Below, one piece after another: positions 44,511-56,012 of a stretch of DNA of 64,000 nucleotides. Every line of letters begins with the position of its first letter. The stretch's first letter is position 1. The DNA is taken from the NCBI RefSeq assembly GCF_030272615.1, contig NC_081413.1:145430476-145494475 (forward strand). Reading direction: 5' to 3'. The notes below the pieces were generated by a model. That model did not search any database. It was not told the DNA's origin and was given only the letters and a program-made list of their open reading frames with translations. This DNA is from Cryptomeria japonica. Lineage: Eukaryota > Streptophyta > Pinopsida > Cupressales > Cupressaceae. The position numbers and the translations under genes were made by a program.

Positions 44511-46100
44511 ATGAGTGGATTATTGATAGTGGTTGTTCTCACCACATGACTGGTGACCGGATAAAGTTTCTGGCTCTGGAAGAATATGATGGAGGTGTTG
44601 ACCGGTTTGGCAACGATGCACCGTGCTTGGTGAAAGGTAAGGGATCCATCTCACTGAATGGAAAGAGTAGTGCAAATGATGTCTATTGGGTAGAAGGTCT
44701 TAAGCATAACCTTTTGAGTCTTGCTTAGCTGAATGACAAAGGACTCATTGTGGAGTTCAAAAGTGGAATCTACAGTATAATTGGAAAGAGTGGTGAACTT
44801 ATTGCCACCGGTAAGCAAACCAGAGGTAACTTGTTTCAGTTGAATGCCAAGATTAGTCAGTGTTTGATGACGAATTCTAATGACAGTTGGATATGGCATA
44901 GGAGACTTTATCATATGAATTTTTATAATATTGTAAAAGCCAGTAAGATCAAGGCAGTAAGAGGATTGCCTTTGCTGAACAAACCATAGAATTATTTGTG
45001 CAGAGAATGTCATCTTGGGAAGATGTCTTCCTAAAATTTCAAAGGTAAGTCCTTTTCAGGAGAGAAATTACTTGATCTTGTGCACATCGATTTGCGTGGT
45101 CCAATGAAAACTAGAAGTATTCAGGTAGATAGGTATTTCATGATTCTTACTGATGACTGCTCAAGAATGAAGTGGGTCACATTTGAAAGACAAGTCTGAG
45201 GCATTTGGAAAGTTCAAATCCTTTAGGGCATTGGTAGAGAAGGAAAGTGGTCAAAGGATAAAATTCCTAAGAACTAATCAAGGAGGTGAATTCACTTCTG
45301 ATGAATTCAATAAGTACTGTGAAGAGAACGGTATCAAGAGGTAGTTGTTTGCCGCAAGGAAACCACAACATAATGGCATAGCAGAAAGGAACAATAGGAC
45401 TATAGTTGAAGCGACCAGAACAATGTTGATCCAAGGAAAGGTCTCTCACACTTTTTGGAGAGAAGCGGTGAGCACTGCAGTCTATACTATGAATTGGGTA
45501 CACATCAAGAAAGGTAAAGATAAAACCCCTTATGAGTACTGGACCAGGAAGACTCCCACTATGAGTTATTTTAAATTATTTGGTAGTAAGTGTTATATCA
45601 AGAGAGGTGAGCATTTGAGCAAGTTTGATGCTAAATGTGATGAAGGAATATTTCTGGGATATTGCACTAAACTTAAAGCTCTATAGTGCTACAACAATAG
45701 GACTCAAAAAATTGTTGAGAGTATCAATGTCAGGGTTGATGAATCCTCTGAGAAACCCGAGGAAACCTGTAGTGAGCAAGTGGAAGATGAACCAGGTGTA
45801 GCCTTCTGGGAACTGGTTAAGAAAGAAACAAGGAAAGATCTCAGTATTCTTGTACCAGTAGAAGCTGTAGTAGGTGAAGAAGAATATGGAGAAGAAAAAG
45901 AAGAGGAAAAGCAAGTAGAACCAGCTAGAGTCATTCCTAGATATGTGAAACTACATCATGATCTGAAGCAGATCATAGGAGATAAAGATGCAGGGATACT
46001 AACAATAAGAAAGGTGAAAAAGAACTCTTGCATGATTTCTGAATTTGAGCCTAAGACCTCTAGAGAGGCACTTACAGATGAAGACTGGATTAATGCAATG
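44511..46100 (+). pseudogene. C2 protease and integrase
   Basis: Protease WIIDSGCSHHMTGD (about 44517-44558) keeps the D-S-G triad. Pre-integrase region 44750-45040 includes the HRRLYHMNF zinc-binding start. Integrase core: first Asp kept (LVHIDLRGP, about 45075), second Asp now Asn (LRTNQGGEF, about 45270-45297), Glu kept (GIAERNNR, about 45378). The C-terminal part (KLFGSKCYIKRGEHLSKFD) ends near 45686, then a charged linker in several frames (VEDEPG...) leads to RT. Stops at 44727, 44987, 45343 and 45684 and a one-base shift near 45180 inactivate it. Confidence 0.92.
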
Positions 46101-47578
46101 GAAGAAGAGCTGGACCAAATAGAATAGAATGCAACATGGTCTTTGGTACCTAGATTGAAACACAAGAATGTCATAGGTACCAAATGGGTCTTCAGGAATA
46201 AGCTAAATGAAGAAGGCACAGTTGTAAGAAACAAGGCAAGACTTGTATGCAAGGGATATGCTTATGAAGAGGGAGAAGACTATGGAGAAACTTTTGCCCT
46301 AGTCGCTAGACTGGAAGGTGTTAGAATGCTACTTACATTTGTAGCATTTAAGGGATTCAAGGTATACCAAATGGATGTGAAGTCTACGTTCTTGAATGGA
46401 ATCCTAGAAGAGGAAGTGTATATTGAGCAACTGGATGGGTTTGCCTTATCAAAAGATAGTAATATGGTGTGTAGATTACACAAGGCCCTGTATGGATTGA
46501 AATAAGCACCAAGGGAATGGTATGAATAGTTACACTCTCATCTTGTGAAGATAGGATTTCAAAGAACAAGTAAGGACAACAAAATCTACCCGAAATCTGA
46601 AGGTGATCAGATTATGATTTGTGAAGTGTTTGTAGATGACATAATCTTTGGAGGAGATGATGAAATGAGCCATGCATTTGCAAATGAAATGAAGAAAGAG
46701 TTTGAGATGTTTCTGATTGGTGAGATAAATTTCTTCATTGGTCTACAGATTCAACAGATGAAAGAGGGTATCTTTATTACCTAGTTCAAGTATTTCAAAG
46801 AGGTATTGAAGACCTTTGGCTTGGAGGAGAGAAAACCAGTTGGTACACCAATGGTGACCAACTGTAAATTGACTAAGATGATTCAACATTTGTGAATGAG
46901 AAGGAGTACCGGTCAATGATAGGTAAGGTGCTCTATGTGGTACACAACAGACTAGATATTGCTCATGCAGTGGGCATTGTGGCCCATTTTCAGAAAAGTC
47001 CAAGAGAATCCTACTTGGTAGCAGTCAAGAGGATTCTTAGATACCTGAAAGGCACAATTGATTATGGATTGTGGTATCCATACAATGGTGATTTTAATCT
47101 GAAAGTTTTTACCGATGCAGATTGGGCAAGTAATGTGAACGATTAGAAGAGCACAACCGGTGGAGCGTTCTTTCTTGGTGGATGACTAGTCTCATGGACA
47201 AGTAAGAAGTAGAGTTGTACTTCCCAGTCTATAGCTGAAGCAGAGTATGCGGCAACATTTATGAACTACACTCAAGCAATCTGGATGAAACATGTATTGG
47301 ATGGTTTCAAAGTACCTATATCTGAATCGATGAATATATTTTGTGACAACACAAGTGCAATAAATATTTCCAAGAATCTAGTATTGCATGCTAGAAATAA
47401 GCACATTGAGCTCAAGTATCATTTCTTGAGAGAGAAGGTTCAAAAGAAAGAGGTTGTATTAGAACATGTTTCTAGTAAGGAGCAACTAGCAAAAATATTC
47501 ACTAATCCCTTACCAAAGACTACATTTACCTATTTGAGAGGTGAATTAAGGGTTCTGCACCTTCATGAAGTAAATTAA
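46101..47578 (+). pseudogene. C2 reverse transcriptase and RNase H
   Basis: RT motifs in order: [54 protein letters not shown], and the catalytic FVDDIIFGG intact near 46627. RNase H: YRSMIGKVLYV, FTDADWASNVND, IAEAEYAA, FCDNTSAINISKN, KHIELKYHFLRE. Terminates with TAA at 47576-47578. Stops interrupt at 46126, 46503, 46528, 46783, 47144, 47184 and 47210; most are TAG or TAA in place of Gln. Confidence 0.93.
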
Positions 47579-47853
47579 AAATGTGTGCTCCACATCAGTC
47601 AGGTACTACAGTGTCAAATCTTTCAAGATTGATGTGTTGAAGGATGCTACTCCATAGGGGGAGCAACATAGTGGAAGAATGGAAGCTTGTGCCTCCACTT
47701 TGGCATTGTTGTCAAAGGGGGAGAAGATATTTGATGATGTATAGGGGAGAAGATATCTGATGATGAAGATATATGTTATAGTTGCACTAGTCCATGTTGT
47801 TTATAGTTGCAATTCTACACTAAGTATTGTCATCAATTCCAAAGGGGGAGATT
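47579..47853 (+). promoter_or_regulatory. C2 3' untranslated region with repeated polypurine tracts
   Basis: TAGGGGGAGC (47655), CAAAGGGGGAGA (47713), ATAGGGGAGA (47741) and the final CAAAGGGGGAGAT (47841-47853) touching the 3' LTR. The same CATCAAT-CCAAAGGGGGAGAT context occurs in E2. Confidence 0.75.
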
Positions 47854-49309
47854 GTTGGCATATGATGAACTGGTATGATGATATGATGATAATGTATGTT
47901 GTCATTGATGTCAATAAGTGTAGGTGAACCGGTATGAAGATTCGAAGAAGTTTTTATTGATGTTCAAGTAGAAGAACTAATATGAAGGGATTAAGTGGAC
48001 CGGTGTGAAGGTTTAACTAAGTGTGACTATCGGTTTGTAGTCTCAACTCTAGGGGTTTTGGTTTGGCAATATAGCTTATGAGATACAACTGCTGACATTC
48101 TATGATGTGTTAGCTAAGAGATGAGGATGAGATCGAGATGCCACATCGGTTTTGTGTATGTGAAGGATTTCCTTGAGGATCTTGCATGTGAAGATCGATT
48201 GCATTAAATGTCTACCTTAGGAATGAACATTCTTCTTAGCGGTATGAGAAGAAAGTGTGATGGGCCACTGATTCCCATGTGCGGTGAAGAATGGACAATG
48301 TAGAATGAGTTGTGATCTGTTTAAGATTGTTTTATTCTATGCAAAGTATTTGAATGGTTAGGATTGGACCACTTGTAATTTTAAACCTAAAATATTTAGG
48401 GTTTAGGGTTTATGCTACCGACCTAATTGTTGTCTATAAGGTCAAAGATTTTTGATATTGTAAGTGTTGGAAAATTTTGTGTTTGTATCCGAGTGATGAG
48501 ATACTTGCCATACTAGTGAGTAGAAAACTACAGTGTGATTGTAGAGTAGAGAAGTTGAAAACTTCAGAATGTGATTGCAGAGTAGAGGAGCTGAAAAGGA
48601 TCTGCCTTGGCATGTAGTGTTGTTATCAGATCAGAGCTTTACATGTTGTCTTTTAAACATTTCAATAGTAGGAAAATCCCTTTGCTAGGTAGCTTTAACA
48701 AGCTTATTGTAAATCCTCTAACCAGGTGACTCAAGATCATTGAGTTCTTCAAATCATCTAGCAAGGTAACCTTTAACAGGGTATATAATCATCTGTTAAC
48801 CAGGTGATCTTTAACAGGATCGGTTCCTAACATAACCTTATGGTAAAGTCTTTAACCAAACTAGTTTCCTAACAGAGTGAGCTTCAAAAGAGTTAAAAAA
48901 CAATCTTGTGGGTATTCATCCCCATCGTGGTTTCTCCCATTTGGGTTTCCACATGAAAAATCTATGTGTTATGAGTTGTGCATTTTTCATGTGATGATTG
49001 TGTAGTCTTTGTTTAGGTGAAAATGCATGCAAAGCTAATAGTTCTGGTATTACTGATACAACACATGTATATGTATGTTGGTGAAGTAGTTATCAAGTGT
49101 CGAATGTTATTTGAAGTATTCAGTTTTACTAGTTTAGTTGTCTGAAGTCTTACTGTGTTTAACCAGTATTGTCATGGTTAAGTTTAGTGATAAAGTCAAT
49201 CGGTTAACATTGTTTTAACTTGATAAGTTTGGGAGAAGTTTTTGTATGTATTGATTCACCCCCCTTGTCAGTACCGATTAGGGTATTTTTTGTTCATCAT
49301 TATTCATCA
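47854..49309 (+). repeat. C2 3' LTR
   Basis: 1,456 bases, TGTTGGCATATGATG to TTATTCATCA, collinear with 42054-43512, followed by TGCAA. Confidence 0.95.
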
Positions 49310-49314
49310 TGCAA

Positions 49315-49629
49315 GTCCTTATTGTATCTTTCCCTAGGGTTGTGCATCTTAGCCTTGCAAATAATCTCATGAGAAGTGAGCTTCCTAGCCTCTAGCTTAA
49401 GCATTGTAACATGATTATTATATAGTGAGATATTTCTCACTGTGGTTTTTCCTAGTTTTAGTTTTCCATGTAAAAATATTGGTGTTAATGTGTGGTTTCT
49501 TTTGTGGTTTTAGCTATTTACTTTCATGCATATGGTAGATGGAATGGATTTATTAAAAAAGGTTAAATCTGATTAACTTTTATTATATGTTGATTCACAA
49601 CCCCTCTCAGCATCAAGTAGTATTTAGCA
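49315..49629 (+). repeat. E1 3' LTR, segment 4
   Basis: Continues the E1 LTR after C2: GTCCTTATTGTATCTT..., CACTGTGGTTTTTCCTAG, then CTTTCATGCATATGGTAGA, GATTCAC and a worn C-tract, ending TATTTAGCA at 49629. Collinear with about 21301-21629. Confidence 0.8.
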
Positions 49630-49668
49630 ACATATAGTGAATTTTTTATATAACTAGTAATTTCAATT
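49630..49668. other. 39-base gap between E1 and E3
   Basis: Sequence outside both elements. Its last five bases CAATT are the E3 target-site duplication. Confidence 0.7.
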
Positions 49669-50160
49669 TGTTGGCTTGATGATGAATGTAATGGATGACT
49701 TCATGTGTTGTCACTGATGGCACATGTATACACACACACATGTTCACATTGTTGTAGTCATCTTAGTTAAGACAAACCGGTTTTACTTCTAAAAGTTACT
49801 TGTATTGCAACCGGTATTGGATATTTAGTTTATGATGGTTTAGAGAGTGTCAAACTGGTACATGCAGACAACCGGTATATGAAGTAATGACAGGACACCA
49901 ACTTGGATATTCAACAGGAAACCATCAAAGAAGCAAATGCAAGACAATCAGTTTACATGTTGAAAGTGGTTAACTCTAACCAGTATTGGTGTTCCAACCA
50001 ATATTCACTGATTGTGTGATGAGTTATCACCGATCATGATGAGTTACCCTTAACCGACAAATTTTGGCGGTAATTTGTGATGAGTTATGTTTGATTGTCC
50101 AGATACACTACACCTAGGAAATTGTGATATGATTTCTAAGACGACATGAAATCTAATGTC

Positions 50161-50170
50161 TATATAATGA
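50161..50170 (+). promoter_or_regulatory. E3 LTR TATA-like box
   Basis: TATATAATGA at the position matching the E2 and C2 TATA-like boxes, about 270 bases before the hairpin array. Confidence 0.4.
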
Positions 50171-50431
50171 CATTATGATGAACTATTTTAAAGATATGAT
50201 ATGGTGTGATATAGAAGTGTTAAGTTGTTGAAAGTGTTGCAGAATATGTTGGTGATGTAGTTTTGAGTGCGCAGAAGATGATCTATTCAAGAAAGTTGTG
50301 CTACTTCTAGATCACACCACCTATTGTTTTCTAATCACTACAACAATCAAATCCCATAACTAGGTAATCTCTAACAAGCTTCATTCTACAAATCATTTAA
50401 CAAGGTGATCAATTAGTTTGTATTTAGAAAT

Positions 50432-50529
50432 CCTCTACCAAGGTTACTCCTAATAGGGTACTACCTTTAATAGGGTATAGCTACTAACAAAGCTTTGGGA
50501 TTTTTAATAAGATTTGCTCCTAGCAGAGC
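50432..50529 (+). repeat. Mini-hairpin array in E3 5' LTR
   Basis: CCTCTACCAAGG (50432), ACCTTTAATAGGGT (50463), AGCTACTAACAAAGCT (50479), GCTCCTAGCAGAGC (50516), plus weaker units on either side. GCTCCTA(A/G)CAGAGC is shared word for word in plan with C2. Confidence 0.65.
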
Positions 50530-50804
50530 ACTTTTGTAGACCTTTACCGACTAGTTACCTATTACTACAGATAGTTAACTTGTTAGTCCTATGTCACTGT
50601 GGTTTTTCCCATTTGGGTTTTCCACATAAAAACACTTGTGTTATGGTAGAAGATTCACTTATTATGGATTCTTTAGTATCATTTTGGATTTGATTCATAG
50701 TGTTTAGTAAACTTGTTAAGTATCTCAACCGGTCAGTATTTAAAGCAGTATTGTTTTTGGTGTCACGGATTCACCCCCCCTCTCAGTGCTTTATGAGTCT
50801 ATCA

Positions 50805-50820
50805 ATTGGTGTCAGAGCCA
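50805..50820 (+). promoter_or_regulatory. E3 primer-binding site
   Basis: ATTGGTGTCAGAGCCA, one change from the canonical tRNA-Met site; the best preserved in the family. Confidence 0.85.
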
Positions 50821-50866
50821 AACTTCCTTAAGGCTTAATCACTTGGAAGGAAACTCTAAAGACACC

Positions 50867-52162
50867 ATGGGGGATATGAGCTAATTTGACATGGATAGAG
50901 TGCTTGAACTTACCAAGGAAGAGCTTGAAACCCTAAGGGTTAGATTTAAATCTTCACAAGTCAAAAGGAGAGAGACGACTGAACAAATATTGGAAATATC
51001 TAATAATAGTTCTTTAGATGAATCTAACATTGATGCATTAGCTGAAGAAATTGAAAAACTGAACGGTGAGAAGATAAATCTAAGAAGAGAATTAGAATCC
51101 CTAACTATCCACATGAGTCAAGAGCTAGAAGCTAGGAGGGCAACTGAAGACCTTTTCAAAGAAATAGATCATGATATTGCTAAGATCAAACAAGAGAATG
51201 TAACTTTGCATGAGCATTGGCATGTAGAAAAAGAATAAAAAAGAGGCTTTGTAGCTAGATCTTGAAATGGTATCATCCCTAAGAGAGACTCTTACAAAAC
51301 ACAATGAAGACCTTACCAGAAAACTCACTGAGGCTAATAGAAAGCTAGAAAAGTTCAATAAGAGTTCTTCTATGTTAGATGAGAAGATCCAATCTCAAAG
51401 GATGAAAGGAGATACATCAAGACTAGGCTTCAACACATCTGAGAAAGGAGAGTCTTCTGGAACAAAGAGCAACATTCACAAGCACAAAACTGCTCCAAAG
51501 GCTAACAAGCCTACTGATAAGAAATTTTTTAAACCTATTTGCTTTGTTTGTCATAAACTTGGACATACTGCAAATGTGTGTAGAAACAGACCCAATGAGA
51601 ATACAAGCTACAATGCAAATACTAGGTATGTATCTAAGAGATTTGGAGGTCATTGTTTTACATGCAACATGTATGGACATAGATCAGTTGAATGCAGTTA
51701 TGGAGCAAATAGTCAAGTACATCACATGAATCCCAAACCTAATGGTAACTAATGGAGAACCAATGATAACTGGGGTAACATGAACTAGCAGAAACCCTAT
51801 GTCAATCGGTTTAGTCCATTTGAGATGGAAAAGGTAACTAATGTCATTTGTACCATTTGTAACAATTATGGTCATATGGCTATGAACTACAAAAGGAGAA
51901 CTAGAAGAGGCAATGCAGGACCCTGGAGATCATCTAGAATGTCCTGCTATCATTGTCATAAATCGAGACACATGGTAAATTTTTGTAGAACTAGAAAGAA
52001 CAAACTGGTTAATCATTATGAAGATCAGAAAGGTAAGCAAAAGGTAAATGTTGAGGAAACCACAAAAGAGATGAATTGAATCTAGAAAAATAAGAGTGAT
52101 GATATACCTACAGAAGAACCTAATCCTTCACCTAGTATGGAGACTTATACATCGGTGAATTG
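50867..52162 (+). pseudogene. E3 ORF1: Gag-like coiled-coil protein with four CCHC knuckles
   Basis: Starts MGDMS 46 bases past the primer site. The heptad-rich first half is open from 50891 to 51238, a one-base shift near 51235 moves to the frame 51267-51752, and a third piece is 51825-52079. Linker LGFNTSEKGESSGT matches E2 and E4. Knuckles: CFVCHKLGHTANVC and CFTCNMYGHRSVEC intact, CTICNNYGHMAMNY (last Cys to Tyr), CYHCHKSRHMVNFC (Gly to Arg). Ends near 52162. Same order and spacing as E2 ORF1. Confidence 0.85.
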
Positions 52163-52657
52163 AGCCTTTCAACAGGGCTAAGGGGAGCATAGCAGTAAAT
52201 CTACTTTCAGACCCCTTGAAAGATGAGTGGTAAGAAAGCTTGCATTTTTGAGTCATTCTATGAGTGATCTTGATATCTTCGTTTATCGATTTTTTGAAAT
52301 ACTGTCAACCATTTTTACACCTGTTAATATTGAATGTATCATCAAGCGTTGTATTAGGGTTTGTAACCCTAGCGGTTGAGCAATTAATGCAATAGGTAAA
52401 GATGATAAAAGAAAATTTTACTATGTTATTTTTACCCTAAATGCATTCGAAAAAGAATTCCTGAGCACTTGTAGAGCAAAAAGAGATTTTCTAGATGGTT
52501 GTGGATGAATTTATGTTGTGAATTGCATGATTGAAGCTGATTCAAAGATTAGTGAAGGTGGAACTAGTGTGCATTTGAGTAATCAAATGGAGATCAAGGT
52601 AGCATGGGAGAATTAAGGTATTTAAATGTAAATCCCTTTCAAATCGAGTTTATCCGA
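52163..52657 (+). other. E3 inter-ORF spacer
   Basis: 495 bases, non-coding, with the TTAGGG...CCCTAG inverted repeat and CGGT at 52354-52376 shared with E2. Confidence 0.6.
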
Positions 52658-55011
52658 ATGGCTTGTTCATCTAAGAAAGTAGAGAGACTTATGATCACAT
52701 CTGAATCTATAGAGGTTATGGAATCTAAATAAATTGTGTCATACAATGCTTTGTTTCAAGTTCTTGATAGTGTTATCGTAAAAGGTGATTTGTCTAGTTA
52801 TATTGACTGCAAAATCAAAGATTTGGGATCATTCTCAATATAATCCCAATTGAAATCCCTATGTGATAAGAGCAGAAAGATCCAACCCAAGTATATTAGG
52901 GTTTATGAGAAGGGTTTTCATAATGCAGCTTATTTTCTTGAGGATTTTGAAGAGGAACATGTTAGAATCATTCTTTGTCAACTTCATGGTGAAAATATGT
53001 ATCTGGAAAGATCACATACTATAACTAAGAAAACTATTCATGCTGTGACTGGTTTTTGGTCAACCGGTGAAGTTCCCAAGCTAAGGCAAATTTATAAAGG
53101 GACTATAACGACATTAACTTAGTCTACCTCGAATGGGCATGCATTTTCTATTAATAACATTAAGGACCCAATAGTTAAATTGGCTACCATGGTTATAGGC
53201 TACATGATATTCTTCCAATAGAATGAACAGTGTGCCATATGCAACAATGCGTGCAACCTATAGAATGATTGTTGAGAACGCAAATTATGACCTATGTGAG
53301 GCTATAAGGAGTCAATTGATGTTGAATCTATAGTCAATTAAGAAGGAAAACAGTTAGAAGTTCAAATTTGGTCAGTTATTGATTGGTTTATTCTTTTACT
53401 TTTAGAATTTCCTACTAGGAATTGGTGATATTGAATGGTCTAAAGACCTACCAGTAACTGCCTAGATCAAGAACAACATTAAGGCTGTTAAGAACACTTT
53501 CTCTACTGTAATGAATAGGTACTTTAATGAATTTCAAAAGAAAATGAGTATGAGGGTTAGGCTACTTGAAGATGTTGTGAAAAACTTTGCTAAGGACATC
53601 ATTTTCATAGTCACCATTGATTTCTGTCTCATGGAAGCTATCGAACCAAGAGAGGATGAAATGAAAGACATGACCTATGAAGTCAATTATTACTTATTGA
53701 TTGGTTATTCTAATTACCTGTTGGCATCTCCAGTGGACAAAGAAAAGAAAAGACTAGAAATATTCAAAGAGAAAACTGTACCGGCTGAAACCAGTAGTGC
53801 TCAACCCAGTAATGTTAAAGGAAAGAAGAAGAAGGTTGAGAAAGAACCTTCAACACCTTATGTACCTTCTAATACAAGAGTGACATGAAGTGTCCAAGTA
53901 AAAAAGGAACAGGCACCCAAAATGAATGCTACAAAGTAGACTGCAACAAAGAAGAGAGGCATGCACCTGATTCTTCAAGCAGAATCTAATGATACTGACA
54001 CAAAAGAGGAACCCAAGAAAATGAAAGCAACTAGTAAAGTGGCTAAACCAGTAGAAGAAGTGCCAAAGGAAAGTGTTCCTATTAATTTTTTATCTTACAA
54101 GCCTATGACTGATTTTGAGAAGACATTGAAAACATTAGGGAGGAATAGATTTGAAAATGTCAAAAAATGTTTTGATTCATTTGGTGGAGACCAGAAGGAA
54201 CAAATTGTTCAACAGGTAATCAACTATTTATGTCAATACAATTGGTTACCTCAGGACCTTAAAGATGATATTTCTGATTCTTTGTACTCTATTCTTGCAA
54301 ATAAGTGGCAAATTGTTGTTGACAAAGATCAAGAAAATATTGATAATGTATTTATTCAATATTTTCTTGAATTATCTAGAGATGAATTAGTTTCCTTACA
54401 TGATAATTAAAAAGGATAGCTTATTTCTAAGGCAAGAAGATTGAAGTTATTAAATGGGAAAGGTCAATCTATTGAAGTTGAAACTCATCAGATAGCTCAA
54501 AACATTCAACAAATGTATAAACATTCAAAGTCTTATAATGATGAGCAAACAGAGCTTGAAGTATGACCGGAGATGGATGAGGAAGAAATAGTGCAAGCTG
54601 ATATTGTCTATCCTATCAAGAAAAAGGATGACACCACTTCCCATCCAGTGATCTTTGTTGATGAAATACAAGATACTATTGATCTATCTAGGAATATTAT
54701 TGAACCAGATAAGAAGCCACCAATTATTATTGTTTCATAGGTTAAAATAGTGGATGTACCGGCAACTCAACCAAGTATGAATATTCCACCCCCACTGGTA
54801 AAAGATCAACAAGTGAAGACACAACAAACACCGGTTTCACAAGATACTTTGGAGAATCCTATAGAAAAAGTTGGAGAGAAGCCCTCTGAACAAGAAAAGG
54901 AACAAGAGCAAGAAAAAACTAAGGAGAAGAAATCTGCTGAACAAGAAAAGGCATTAGTCAAGCAGCATAATGATGATGATGATGACTCATTAGGCATCAA
55001 AGGGATTATAG
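52658..55011 (+). pseudogene. E3 ORF2, 5' part (to the E4 insertion)
   Basis: ATGGCTTGTTC start. Conserved blocks: EEEHVRIILCQLHGENMYLE (about 52950-53010), then VTGF, FKFGQLLIGLFFYF with a stop, YFNEFQKKM..R.RLLEDVV (53517 on) and EAIEPR......MTYEV. The later part has SYKPMTDFEKTL and FDSFGGDQKE blocks matching E2 (SYKLMTHCQRTI, FDDFTNSEKE), then an acidic/Gln-rich linker. Several in-frame stops. Interrupted after GIKGII by E4. Confidence 0.75.
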
Positions 55012-55811
55012 TGTTAGGATTAATGATAGTCCCAAAGATACTGAGAGGGGGGGGGGGTGAATCAGTATCTAACCGGTTAACAGAATATTTAACCTTATTA
55101 AGTATTTTGCATTCTAAAATAGTGTACCGGAAAATAAGAATTAATGTAGTAAACAGGAACAATAAAGACAACATAGAAAACACACCATAACACAAGATTT
55201 TTAATGAGGAAACTCAGTGTAGGGAAAACCTCAATGGGATTTGTGACCCACAATATTCACTCACTGGCCAATGAATAAATATTACTTACAATGAGGGGCC
55301 TGAACATGCAGGAAGGCCAACTGCCTAGAGCTCACTGCTCAATCTACAAACTAGAAGTCTCATTGACTTACAAAATGGATTATGAAAATCCAATACAATG
55401 TACTTCTTCGCATTAGCATCAACTATGCTAGGTTCAGTACTGGTTTAAGCTCATACTATAACCATAAACCTTATACAAAATCTTCTTTATGCATTCACAT
55501 ATATCTTCCTTATTATTCGCTCATTCCTATTCCATCTCTCTCTCTCATATCAAAATTATTTACAAGATCTCATATATATATGAGTCTATTACAATATGCC
55601 ATATCAGCTTTACAAAACATAATTATAATTAAATACAATAAACAAAAGCTTATTCCTGTCGGCTGGGGTGTCTGTATACATTGTTGTCGCTTCCAGTGAA
55701 GTGTCTATCGGTGGTTTACTAGATGAATACCACAAGGTTGCCTGAAGGTTTCCACAAGGTTTCTATCAATGACAACACCATCAGTTCTCATTAGATTATA
55801 TAATGCCAACA
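55012..55811 (-). repeat. E4 3' LTR
   Basis: Minus strand TGTTGGCATTATATAATC at 55811 to ...ATTAATCCTAACA at 55012; 800 bases, collinear with the other LTR. Confidence 0.92.
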
Positions 55812-56012
55812 ATCTCCCTCCTTGGCATTGATGGCAACACTCATGAGAAAAATCCAAAAACTGTTCCAAAATTGAAGTCCAAAATTTTACCAAAAATATG
55901 TGCTCCCCCTGAGCAGATGATCTCCTTTGAATAGCCATTTTTCTCTGTCCACTACTCCCCCTTTGACATAAATGACAAAGGTTGTTAAAAATTGTCAAAC
56001 AAGTGCAAAATT
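55812..56012 (-). promoter_or_regulatory. E4 3' untranslated region with polypurine tracts
   Basis: On the minus strand CCAAGGAGGGAGAT (55812-55825) abuts the LTR, with further copies TCAGGGGGAGCA (about 55903-55914) and CAAAGGGGGAGT (about 55953-55964), the same repetition as in E2 and C2. Confidence 0.75.

Larger units (their letters stand above)
42054..49309 (+). mobile_element. C2: full-length Ty1/copia retrotransposon
   Basis: LTRs 42054-43512 and 47854-49309 (1,459 and 1,456 bases), duplication TGCAA at 42049-42053 and 49310-49314. Gag, protease, integrase, RT and RNase H follow in copia order. It is the only element here that carries pol and also has the E-family style of LTR (TGTTGG start, ATTCATCA end, C-tract, GTGGTTTTTCCC module, mini-hairpins, repeated polypurine tracts). 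This makes it, or a live relative, the best candidate helper for E elements. The copy itself is dead (stops, D to N in integrase). Confidence 0.95.
20841..49629 (+). mobile_element. E1: oldest copy of the pol-less two-ORF LTR family, carrying three nested insertions
   Basis: 5' LTR remnant 20841-21629, primer site 21630, ORF1 (zinc-knuckle), ORF2, then a 3' LTR split by E2, G2 and C2. The 3' LTR pieces 35361-35828, 42041-42053 and 49315-49629 join (insertions and one copy of each duplication removed) into a sequence collinear with the 5' LTR. The internal region (21630-27403) shows no protease, RT, RNase H or integrase motif. Heavy decay makes it the oldest of the E elements, agreeing with its position at the bottom of the nest. 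No duplication can be tested because the 5' LTR start is missing. Confidence 0.8.
49669..50804 (+). repeat. E3 5' LTR
   Basis: 1,136 bases, TGTTGGCTTGATG to AGTCTATCA. Contains TATATAATGA (50161), the mini-hairpin array (50432-50529), the GTGGTTTTTCCCATTTGGGT module (50599-50627) and GATTCACCCCCCC then CTCTCAG near the end. Confidence 0.93.

Noticed and set aside
43584-47578. Treating C2 as a possibly active element
   Set aside because: Several in-frame stops, at least one frameshift and the D-to-N change in the integrase core rule this copy out, although its structure is complete.
20841-49629. Reading 20841-49629 as several independent LTR remnants
   Set aside because: The pieces join without gap or overlap once E2, G2, C2 and one copy of each duplication are removed, so a single element is simpler.
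55382-55699. Plus-strand ORF repeated at 61201-61449
   Set aside because: Both copies lie in E4 LTRs, antisense to the element; the similarity reflects the LTR pair, not a gene family.
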